Assembly (NCBI GenBank): GCA_046498185.1
Contig: JAWOBE010000197.1
Span: 1-6,339 of the forward strand
Source: CAYXDR01 sp046498185
GTDB lineage: Bacteria > Desulfobacterota > DSM-4660 > Desulfatiglandales > Desulfatiglandaceae
Direction: 5' to 3'
Length of the DNA: 6,339 nucleotides
The notes beneath the pieces were generated by a model. The model did not search any database. It was not told the origin of the DNA and was given only the letters and a program-made list of their open reading frames with translations. Below, piece by piece: positions 1-5,367 of the stretch. The position numbers were made by a program, and so were the translations under genes. The first letter of the stretch is position 1, and each line of letters begins with the position of its first letter.

Positions 1-159
1 ATATGAACGGCCGGTAAGAATCGAATAGGCAACGGCAACAGTCAAAACGCTGTCGTCCGTGAACCTGCAGCGGGGATCGAACAGGGGAAAGTTTTTCGTT
101 TTGACGGGGCAGTGCTCGTAAACTGACCCAATGATATCTCCGGCGATGGATCCGATCAT
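1..159 (-). CDS. ADP-ribosylglycohydrolase family protein, N-terminal 53 residues (partial)
   Basis: The minus strand from an ATG at 157-159 reads open to the left edge for 53 codons. The protein begins MIGSIAGDIIGSVYE and continues with KNFPLF and FTDDSVLTVAVA. This is the characteristic opening of the bacterial ADP-ribosylglycohydrolase (ARH/DraG, PF03747) family: a GD..G turn near the N-terminus (residues 7-11), then the T-D-D metal-binding motif (T34, D35, D36), which in the family coordinates one of the two Mg/Mn ions. Family members hydrolyse ADP-ribose from proteins, nucleic acids or small molecules in the cytoplasm; the substrate cannot be told from this fragment. The second metal motif near the C-terminus lies outside the window. 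A purine-rich stretch (GAAGAGAAAGAAAC) just upstream may serve as the ribosome binding site. It lies 202 bp downstream of the next minus-strand gene, so it may have its own promoter. The family call is strong; the specific role is unknown. Confidence 0.88.
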   Translation of the reverse strand, partial: MIGSIAGDIIGSVYEHCPVKTKNFPLFDPRCRFTDDSVLTVAVAYSILTGRSY

Positions 160-361
160 GTTTCTTTCTCTTCAGTCGAAAGGTGAACTGAGGTGCCGGG
201 GAAAGACGGCCGAAAGTCTATAAAAAGGCTCTAAATTTTGTGGAGATATGGCTTGCAAAAAAGCTCCGAACTTTCCCGGTCCTTCTCCTGTGACAGCTTC
301 GGCTCCTACATTGCTTCGTCAAATTTTTCTCTATACTTGATTACACCAGACACGCCTGGCA

Positions 362-913
362 CTAATCTCCCAGCAGGGTTTTAACCGCAATCAGGCTGTC
401 GGTGTCGCCGGTTTTTTGAAGTACGCCCATGATCGATCGGAAACACTCCCGGATGATGGCTGTTTTAGAATTGGGAGAGGTCATTTGTGCATCGATGGAT
501 TTTAAATCGGCCATCAACTCAGCCAAAGAATCAAAATCCAATCTTTTTTCACCTATTTGGCCTTTTAAATCCGCGACAATTCGTTCCACGGCCTGACAGG
601 CGGATTCATTTAAAACCGGTGTATTTCCGAGTACGAGCCCCGGATCGTGCTCGCCGGTGATCGAGGCCCCCAATTGTTGCGCTTCGGCCACGCCGTCAGC
701 AGTAATTCCTATACCGCCGCTGAGGGTCTTAATTTCAGCAAGTCCGGTGCCAAAAAGATTTTCGGCCGTCTTGGTGGATGCTTCTCGATCGAGCCCCATG
801 GTTTCACCGATATCGAACCAGGAAACCGTGACTGAAGGATCTCCCTGGGTTTGAAGATACAGTTCGACAAGAAACAGGGGTGACTTTTCTTTGACATCAT
901 CTAAAGTAAACAT
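362..913 (-). CDS. Hypothetical protein with a winged-helix-like N-terminal half
   Basis: This is a 183-residue soluble protein with no signal peptide or membrane segment. I do not recognise a named family. Residues about 10-80 read like a winged helix: helices around 10-22 and 31-40, a helix at 43-57, then a turn and a short IGITADGVAEA segment (68-78) resembling the wing and following helix of MarR/PadR-like folds. Residues 101-183 are predicted mostly helical (SACQAVERIVADLKGQI, LAELMADLKSIDAQM, TAIIRECFRSIMGVLQ), perhaps a dimerisation or partner-binding region. It could be a small DNA-binding regulator or a protein-protein adaptor; the DNA-binding role is inference from pattern only. The start at 911-913 has GAAAGG about 10 nt upstream. 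It is co-oriented with the regulator gene upstream (227-bp gap) and the ADP-ribosylglycohydrolase downstream (202-bp gap). Both gaps are large enough for separate promoters, so it is probably not part of the two-component operon. Confidence 0.8.
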   Translation of the reverse strand: MFTLDDVKEKSPLFLVELYLQTQGDPSVTVSWFDIGETMGLDREASTKTAENLFGTGLAEIKTLSGGIGITADGVAEAQQLGASITGEHDPGLVLGNTPVLNESACQAVERIVADLKGQIGEKRLDFDSLAELMADLKSIDAQMTSPNSKTAIIRECFRSIMGVLQKTGDTDSLIAVKTLLGD

Positions 914-1140
914 TAAATTTATACCTTTCAGGTTAAATGGTCGATAAAATTCATCTGTGGATCAGGACCCATGAAATTATCGTCCGGATTGATTTGTTAA
1001 ATTAATCGTAACTTAGAAAAATAAGCAACAGATGGTAATGTCCATCAAACAGAATTCGGCTAAGGTGATAACGAATCTTAAAGCCTTTTACCAAGCTTGT
1101 AATTCGGCCTTTATAATCAATACTTAAATTAATTCACAAT
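914..1140. other. AT-rich intergenic gap downstream of the response regulator
   Basis: This 227-bp non-coding stretch lies between two minus-strand genes. It holds one small inverted repeat, GATGG-6 nt-CCATC at 1031-1046, which on the minus strand is followed seven bases later by a T-rich stretch (TTATTTTT). That is a poor match to an intrinsic terminator because the stem is only 5 bp and the T tract is not adjacent. I found no convincing sigma-70 or sigma-54 promoter for the 183-residue gene, although the gap is long and AT-rich enough to hold one. Confidence 0.4.
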
Positions 1141-2538
1141 TCAAGGTGTGACCCGAACTTCAAGTTTCCTATAGAGTGTCTTCCGGCCGATTCCCAGGAT
1201 GGCTGCTGCCCGACGCTTGTTTCCATCCACTTTCTTCAGCACGTGACGAATGTACCGCCGCTCCATTTCGGCAAGCGGCAAAAGCTTTTCATTTTCCGTC
1301 GTCAAACCATGGGTATCGCTTGAGGCACCCCCCCCACTGAATTGATAATTACGAATTCTGGCAGGCAGGTGTTCCTCGTGAATCCAGGTTTCCGTGGCGA
1401 AAGTCACTGCTCGCTCCACCGCGTTGCTGAGTTCTCGAACGTTTCCTGGAAAGGGGTACCGGGTGAGAAACTCTATGGCCCGACCGTTGAATCCCTTGAT
1501 CTTCTTGTCCAATGCCAAGGCAAACTGTTGCATGAACTTAGCGGCGAGGAATTCTATATCCTCGCCGCGTTCCCTTAGCGGCGGAACGCGGAGGGTGAAT
1601 GCCTCCAGGCGGAAGAACAGGTCTTCCCGAAAGTGGCCCCGGCGGACCTCTTCGTCAATGTTACGGTGGGTGGCGGCCATCACTCTTACATTCACCTGAT
1701 GTTCACGGTTTTCCCCCACTCGCCTGAGACTTCCATCCTGGAGAATTCGCAAGAGCTTTGCCTGAAGGGAGAGCGGCATCTCCGAAATCTCGTCCAGGAG
1801 CAGAGAACCGCTTTCGGCCTCGGCAAAGAGTCCCTGGCGACTTTTGCTGGCGCCGGTAAACGATCCCTCTGCATGGCCGAAAAACTCGCTTTCCATTAAG
1901 TGTTCCGGAATCCCCGCACAATTTACAGGCAGGAAAGGGCTGCCGGCCCGGGCGCTCTCCTTGTGGATCGCCCTGGCGACCAACTCCTTGCCCGTTCCGC
2001 TTTCACCGAGAATCAATACCGGCCCATGTGCCTTGGCCACCTGCCGGATCCGCTCGAAAAGAAGACGCATGGCCATACTTTTTCCGTACATGCCATGGAA
2101 GCTTTCCGAAGAAAGAAGCCCTCGCATCTGATTGACCATTTCCTTGAGGCGCTTTTTTTCCAGTACCCGCTTCACGCTCAGCATGAAGTGTTCCAGGTCT
2201 AACGGTTTGGTCAGAAAGTCATCCGCTCCTGCCTTCAAGGCTTCCACGGCCCTTGGAATGGTTCCGAAAGCGGTGATCATGAGAAACCCGGGGGGAAGGT
2301 CAGGGACATTTCCGAGGATTTTCCTGAGAAAGGTCAGGCCGTCCATTCCCGGAAGCCTCAGGTCGCAAACAATTAGGTCAGGCCACCTTTGTTCCATGAC
2401 CTGAAGCGCTTCTTCGGCGGATGATTTCCAACAGGCCTCCAGGCCGGCGTCCCGCACTTCTTCGAGCAGCAAAGTTCCGAGGGCCTTGTCATCTTCTATG
2501 ATCCATACTAATCCGCTTGGCGTATCGGCTTTGGCCAT
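1141..2538 (-). CDS. Sigma-54-dependent response regulator, NtrC/ZraR family
   Basis: This 465-residue protein has the full three-domain NtrC-family layout. The receiver domain (about 11-125) has acidic pocket residues E15-D16-D17, phospho-acceptor D59 (in CDLRLPGMDG), T89 and K111. The AAA+ sigma-54 interaction domain (about 148-375) has Walker A GESGTGKE (178-185), the sigma-54 contact loop as GSFTGA (225-230, usually GAFTGA), Walker B LLLDE (D249-E250), and the arginine-finger region FREDLFFRL (303-311). A Fis-type helix-turn-helix ends the protein (about 423-462, NKRRAAAILGIGRKTLYRKL). It is a cytoplasmic activator that hydrolyses ATP to open sigma-54 promoters after phosphorylation by the adjacent kinase. 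The start at 2536-2538 has GGGAGG at 2546-2551 with 7-nt spacing and lies inside the end of the kinase frame, so translation is probably coupled. Its likely target is the sigma-54 promoter at 4202-4219. A G8 homopolymer encodes the glycines of the linker before the HTH. The family is certain; a precise name (zraR, atoC, hydG) is not justified. Confidence 0.97.
   Translation of the reverse strand: MAKADTPSGLVWIIEDDKALGTLLLEEVRDAGLEACWKSSAEEALQVMEQRWPDLIVCDLRLPGMDGLTFLRKILGNVPDLPPGFLMITAFGTIPRAVEALKAGADDFLTKPLDLEHFMLSVKRVLEKKRLKEMVNQMRGLLSSESFHGMYGKSMAMRLLFERIRQVAKAHGPVLILGESGTGKELVARAIHKESARAGSPFLPVNCAGIPEHLMESEFFGHAEGSFTGASKSRQGLFAEAESGSLLLDEISEMPLSLQAKLLRILQDGSLRRVGENREHQVNVRVMAATHRNIDEEVRRGHFREDLFFRLEAFTLRVPPLRERGEDIEFLAAKFMQQFALALDKKIKGFNGRAIEFLTRYPFPGNVRELSNAVERAVTFATETWIHEEHLPARIRNYQFSGGGASSDTHGLTTENEKLLPLAEMERRYIRHVLKKVDGNKRRAAAILGIGRKTLYRKLEVRVTP
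1328..1335 (-). repeat. G8 homopolymer inside the response-regulator coding sequence
   Basis: Eight consecutive C on the plus strand (G on the coding strand) encode Gly402-Gly403 and the first two bases of Gly404, in the linker between the AAA+ domain and the Fis-type HTH. Replication slippage here would keep the receiver and AAA+ domains but shift the DNA-binding domain out of frame. Confidence 0.9.
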
Positions 2539-4022
2539 TGCTCATCCTCCCGATGATCATTTGACTGTGGCGGCACTAGAAACTGAAAAGAAGCCCCGCC
2601 CATCTCGCTATTGCACACTTCTATCTTCCCGCCGTGCGCTTCCGCGACGGCATGCACCACGGACAAACCGAGCCCGGTCCCCTCACCCACAGATTTGGTG
2701 GTATAAAACGGTTCGAAAATCTTTGAACGGTTTTCCGGAAGAACGCCAGGGCCGTCATCATCTACGCAAAAGAGCACCCCTTGATCGTCTTGTTTCCATG
2801 TGAGGCGGACCTTACCGGCGGGGACACACTGGATGGCATTGCGCAAGAGGTTGATCAATGCCTGCTGAACTCTCATGGTGTCCAACATGATCGGTGCTTG
2901 GTTTTCGGGCCCCGTGAAATTGATTCTTATACCGTTCGTCCCCGCCTCTTCTTCGACGGTTGAAACCGCTGATGCAGCCAGGTGTGACGGGTCGGCCGGC
3001 GTACAACGAAGTGGATTGCGACGGCTAAAATTGAGCAACTGTTTGATGATGTGCTCCATCCGAACGACTTCTTCGCGAATGCATGTCAGCGCTTGCCGCT
3101 GTCCATCCGGAAGGCCTTTGTCACGAAGCGCACGCTGGGCCCTGCCGCTGATGACACTCAACGGCGTGCCCAGTTCGTGTGCAGTGCCTGCGGCAAGTCT
3201 TCCGAGGGCAGCCAGCTTTTCGGTCTGACGAAGCTCCTTTTCCAGCTTGTCGTGGTTTTTTCGGTGCTCCATAATCGTTCGTTCGGCGTCATCAATGCTG
3301 TTGAGCATTTGATTGAAGGTTTCCCCTATTATAGAAATCTCCTTGGGTCCGCGGAAATTGAAGCGATGTTTGCGTTCTCCCTGTGCGATCCTGAACATGG
3401 TGGAATTCAGCCGGCCAAGGTGTATCCCGAGGGCACGGTGATGGCCGTACAGGACTACAACTGAAAGCAGCACCAGTAGCACCCCGAGGATCAAAGCGCC
3501 TTTGATCCTGATGGACTGAAGGTTTTCACTGAACTCACTTTTTTTCCGGGTGAGTTGCAGCAACCCGTTGATTTGGCCTCCCGTGTCGGTGAGAGGCACA
3601 AAGTACGAGAATACCTGTCGATCGGCGATCCGACCGTATTCACCCCGCCTTTCTCCATCTGCGGCCAATTGGATCAGTCGGTCTCTTTCGGGTTCCGGTT
3701 CGGCTTGGCCGAGCCTGACGATCTCTTTGCCCTTTTTATTGTAGACATAGGCGCTGTAAACTCTGCCGATGGCAAAAACGGATTCCAACGCCTGCTGGAT
3801 ACTTCCCATCCGCTCCTTTTCCAAGGCATAGCTTAAGGGAAGCTGTACCGCCCGCGCTACAAGTTCCAGGTCTTTTTGCATCTGCTTTTCCACCTGCTTT
3901 TCTATGGAATTGAGCGACAGATATCCGAAAAGGCCCACGGTAGTTATTAAAGGTACCACCACATAAATCAGCAGAGGCACTCGGAAGCTCATAGATGTTG
4001 GGAACAGGTTAAAGCCTTTCAT
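2508..4022 (-). CDS. Membrane sensor histidine kinase with periplasmic sensor and HAMP domains
   Basis: This 504-residue inner-membrane kinase is the partner of the response regulator it overlaps by 31 bp. TM1 spans about 16-37. A periplasmic domain of about 135 residues (38-172) has the look of a PDC/Cache-type sensor (VYSAYVYNKKGKEIVRLG, then GEYGRIADRQVFSYFVPL and GLLQLTRKKSEF); that fold is inferred. TM2 spans about 174-193, followed by HAMP (about 194-248) and a short coiled coil (about 250-270). The kinase core has the H-box AHELGTPLS with phospho-acceptor H282, N-box NLLRNAIQ (N395), G1 box DDDGPG (421-426), F-box FEPFYTTK (436-443) and G2 box GTGLGL (448-453). All catalytic motifs are intact. 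There is no cytoplasmic PAS domain, which fits the ZraS/HydH-like group. The start at 4020-4022 has GGAG at 4029-4032 with 6-nt spacing. It is the first gene of a kinase-regulator operon and is divergent from the two exported-protein genes. The ligand is unknown. Confidence 0.96.
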   Translation of the reverse strand: MKGFNLFPTSMSFRVPLLIYVVVPLITTVGLFGYLSLNSIEKQVEKQMQKDLELVARAVQLPLSYALEKERMGSIQQALESVFAIGRVYSAYVYNKKGKEIVRLGQAEPEPERDRLIQLAADGERRGEYGRIADRQVFSYFVPLTDTGGQINGLLQLTRKKSEFSENLQSIRIKGALILGVLLVLLSVVVLYGHHRALGIHLGRLNSTMFRIAQGERKHRFNFRGPKEISIIGETFNQMLNSIDDAERTIMEHRKNHDKLEKELRQTEKLAALGRLAAGTAHELGTPLSVISGRAQRALRDKGLPDGQRQALTCIREEVVRMEHIIKQLLNFSRRNPLRCTPADPSHLAASAVSTVEEEAGTNGIRINFTGPENQAPIMLDTMRVQQALINLLRNAIQCVPAGKVRLTWKQDDQGVLFCVDDDGPGVLPENRSKIFEPFYTTKSVGEGTGLGLSVVHAVAEAHGGKIEVCNSEMGGASFQFLVPPQSNDHREDEQWPKPIRQAD

Positions 4023-4055
4023 CTAAATCTCCAGGGGATAGGGTAGTGACAATCT

Positions 4056-4076
4056 CCTCTTATGACACATTAGAGG
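4056..4076. promoter_or_regulatory. Imperfect palindrome, candidate enhancer (UAS) for the NtrC-type regulator
   Basis: A 21-bp dyad has outer arms CCTCT / AGAGG and inner arms ATG / CAT around a C at 4066; eight of ten base pairs match, and the flanking bases (T at 4055, A at 4077) also pair. Its centre lies about 160 bp upstream of the transcription start predicted from the sigma-54 promoter at 4202-4219, within the usual range for enhancer sites of Fis-type-HTH activators. It is also 44 bp upstream of the kinase start codon, so it could serve autoregulation of the kinase-regulator operon. The dyad is seen directly; binding by this regulator is inference. Confidence 0.5.
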
Positions 4077-4102
4077 ATAACACATGTATCATTTGGACAC
4101 AA

Positions 4103-4110
4103 CCCCCCCC
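4103..4110. repeat. C8 homopolymer in the divergent promoter region
   Basis: An uninterrupted run of eight C (G on the minus strand) lies between the candidate enhancer and the sigma-54 promoter, about 80 bp upstream of the kinase start codon. Length changes by slippage could alter spacing of any promoter here. Effect unknown. Confidence 0.8.
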
Positions 4111-4153
4111 ACCTCCTTGCCGGGAGGCATCCTAAAGGTATGTTAAAATTTTT

Positions 4154-4168
4154 TATTGAATTTCAATA
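4154..4168. promoter_or_regulatory. Perfect 15-bp palindrome in AT-rich DNA between enhancer and promoter
   Basis: TATTGAA and TTCAATA are perfect inverted arms around a single T at 4161. The centre is about 43 bp upstream of the -24 element of the sigma-54 promoter, inside an AT-rich stretch with several A/T tracts (about 4141-4203) that may be bent. It could be a second operator, or simply part of the looping DNA. It does not match the IHF consensus (WATCARNNNNTTR). Confidence 0.35.
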
Positions 4169-4190
4169 GGATATATACAAGTAAAATTTT

Positions 4191-4208
4191 TTTGGCATTT
4201 TTTGGCAT
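4191..4208 (+). repeat. Tandem direct repeat TTTGGCAT overlapping the -24 element
   Basis: TTTGGCAT occurs at 4191-4198 and again at 4201-4208, ten bases apart. Only the second copy has a -12 GC at the right spacing, so the first is either a decoy -24 half-site or a chance duplication of the promoter half-element. Confidence 0.6.
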
Positions 4209-4219
4209 GGGTTGTGCTT
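4202..4219 (+). promoter_or_regulatory. Sigma-54 (-24/-12) promoter for the DUF4168 gene pair
   Basis: TTGGCATGGGTTGTGCTT matches the consensus YTGGCACGNNNNTTGCW except for C-to-T at the seventh base of the -24 block and T-to-G in the -12 block. The invariant GG (4204-4205) and GC (4216-4217) are separated by exactly 10 bp. Transcription should start near 4229, giving a leader of about 87 nt before the first DUF4168 gene. The adjacent divergent gene pair encodes a sigma-54 activator, which supports the call independently. Confidence 0.8.
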
Positions 4220-4243
4220 TAAAAACTGACTAAGATTAGGGCC

Positions 4244-4259
4244 GTTTGAAACTTCAAAC
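4244..4259 (+). other. Leader inverted repeat GTTTGAA-AC-TTCAAAC
   Basis: Seven-base perfect arms separated by two bases lie about 15 nt after the predicted transcription start. A second small dyad, TTGAG-5 nt-CTCAA, follows at 4269-4283. In RNA the first could form a 6-bp hairpin with a 4-nt loop near the 5' end, perhaps stabilising the transcript; it could equally be a protein-binding dyad. No terminator-like T run follows. Confidence 0.35.
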
Positions 4260-4315
4260 CTGTATTGATTGAGAGAACCTCAAACAAAAATCGTTAGAAT
4301 GAAAGGAGAGTAAGA

Positions 4316-4714
4316 ATGAAACTGTTCGTAAATTATTGCTTTATATCCATGACTGCTATAATGTGTTTTTTGTTCTTCATGGTTTTTCCAGCCATGGCTG
4401 AAGAAACTTACCAGCAGAAGGCTCCCTCCGGCACTACCGGGACGCAACCGCAGGTCAGCGATGCGGAACTGGAAAAAGCTGCTGAAGCCTATGCAAACGT
4501 CACAAAAATCAGCCACGAGTTTCAGCAGTCCATCCAAGGAGTTGAAGACAAGAGCAAAAGACTGGAACTCCAGGAAGCTGCAAACAAAAAAATGATCTCT
4601 GCCGTTAAAAATACCGGTCTCGATGTCAAGACATATAACAGTATCATGGCGAAAATCCAAGCGAACGATGAGACAAGAGAGAAGTTCCTTGAAAAAGTAG
4701 AAAACATGCAGTAA
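4316..4714 (+). CDS. Exported DUF4168-domain protein (first of tandem pair)
   Basis: This 132-residue protein has a Sec signal peptide: a single K at position 2, a long hydrophobic core (about 9-26), and a likely AMA/EE cleavage after residue 28. The mature protein is about 104 residues. A short Pro/Gly/Thr linker is followed by a helical domain at 47-130 with the DUF4168 (PF13767) pattern: VSDAELEKAAEAYA, then a central helix, GLDVKTYNSI and a C-terminal REKFLEKV. The function of DUF4168 proteins is not known. The mature chain has no cysteine and one histidine (H67), so it lacks the obvious metal ligands of ZraP-like proteins. The start has AGGAGAG at 4304-4310 just upstream. It is the first gene after the sigma-54 promoter at 4202-4219 and is probably co-transcribed with the lipoprotein paralogue 19 bp downstream. 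By position it is the likely output gene of the divergent two-component system. Confidence 0.92.
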   Translation: MKLFVNYCFISMTAIMCFLFFMVFPAMAEETYQQKAPSGTTGTQPQVSDAELEKAAEAYANVTKISHEFQQSIQGVEDKSKRLELQEAANKKMISAVKNTGLDVKTYNSIMAKIQANDETREKFLEKVENMQ

Positions 4715-4733
4715 ATAAGGAGATATTAATACC

Positions 4734-5186
4734 ATGAAATTTTCATTTCGATTGCTTGCCATGATGGTTCTGGCTGTGATGTTGGGTGTGAGCACTACGG
4801 GTTGCGATTCCGGAGAAAACTCCAAGCATTCCACCATGCCGCCCAGTCAACCCGGACAACCGGAAGAACGGGCGCCGGGTCACCAGCAACCAGGTCAGCA
4901 GAGTGGCATCGGATCGCAAGCACCGTTAAGCGATTCGGAACTGGAAAAGGCTGCCATGGCATACGCGGAAATTCAAGAAATCAACCAGCAACTGCAGCAG
5001 TCCGTTCAGCAAACTCAAGATCCGAACGAAAGACAGCGGTTGCAGTTGGAGACAAACAGAAGGATAGTCCAAGCTGCCGAAAAAGCCGGGCTCGATTTTG
5101 AAACGTACAATAGCATTATCAGTCAAGTCCGCATGAACAAAGCGTTAAATGAGAGGTTTCAGAAAAAGATTCAAAACATGCCGTAA
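4734..5186 (+). CDS. DUF4168-domain lipoprotein (second of tandem pair)
   Basis: This 150-residue lipoprotein has a signal peptide with K2 and R6, a hydrophobic core (7-19), and the lipobox-like TTGC with C24 as the probable lipidated residue. D25 follows it; Asp at +2 is the Lol-avoidance signal in enterobacteria, so inner-membrane retention is possible, though the rule may not hold in this lineage. A Pro/Gln/Gly-rich tether (about 26-64) leads to a DUF4168 helical domain (65-148; LSDSELEKAAMAYAEI, GLDFETYNSI, NERFQKKIQNM). By eye about 36 of 86 aligned domain residues are identical to the upstream protein with no gaps, so the two genes arose by tandem duplication and then took different export routes. 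AAGGAG at 4717-4722 is the ribosome binding site, 11 nt before the ATG. It is probably in an operon with the first DUF4168 gene under the sigma-54 promoter. Function unknown. Confidence 0.92.
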   Translation: MKFSFRLLAMMVLAVMLGVSTTGCDSGENSKHSTMPPSQPGQPEERAPGHQQPGQQSGIGSQAPLSDSELEKAAMAYAEIQEINQQLQQSVQQTQDPNERQRLQLETNRRIVQAAEKAGLDFETYNSIISQVRMNKALNERFQKKIQNMP

Positions 5187-5266
5187 GCGGAGGGAAAATG
5201 TGCCGGTCCCATTAAAAATTTGCAATAACAAAATATTGACTAACTATAGAATACAAGTGGGAAATT

Positions 5267-5286
5267 TATGGCAAGCTGGGGCCATA
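5267..5286. other. Small inverted repeat in the convergent intergenic gap
   Basis: TATGGC (5267-5272) and GCCATA (5281-5286) flank an 8-nt spacer in the 181-bp gap between the lipoprotein gene and the convergent nagZ-like gene. This could be a weak bidirectional transcript end structure, but neither strand has an adjacent T run, so an intrinsic terminator is not supported. No other convincing terminator was seen in 5187-5367. Confidence 0.25.
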
Positions 5287-5367
5287 TCCATGTTGGGTTG
5301 TTAACCGCTTTTGGTCGCCAATGCCCTGTTTTCACCAATCCCACCTTTACATAGATAACAGGAAAAT

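Noticed and set aside
347..360. CCAG...CTGG inverted repeat just after the stop of the 183-residue gene
   Set aside because: The stem is only 4 bp and no T tract follows on the minus strand, so it is not a supportable terminator.
1342..3464. Numerous plus-strand open frames of 60-137 codons across the kinase and regulator genes
   Set aside because: All are antisense shadows of two fully recognisable proteins with intact domain motifs; none has a recognisable domain or a convincing ribosome binding site.
4111..4127. CCTCC...GGAGG hairpin in the divergent region
   Set aside because: A 5-bp stem with no T run on either side; it does not look like a terminator, and chance is likely next to a C8 tract.
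4117..4134. A possible minus-strand sigma-54 promoter for the kinase gene (GG-N10-GC spacing)
   Set aside because: Only the GG and GC dinucleotides and flanking bases fit; the rest of both blocks mismatches the consensus. The kinase promoter remains unassigned.
4280..4837. A 185-codon open frame on the minus strand across the first DUF4168 gene
   Set aside because: It is antisense to a gene with a clear signal peptide, ribosome binding site and paralogue next door; its translation is rich in Phe/Ser/Leu with no recognisable domain.
5268..5354. A 28-codon plus-strand frame (starting MASWGHIHVG) in the gap before the nagZ-like gene
   Set aside because: Only a weak GGGAA-like site precedes it, there is no recognisable motif, and a frame this short is expected by chance. 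A possible TTGCAA / TATAGA promoter upstream has a 19-bp spacer, too long for a confident call.
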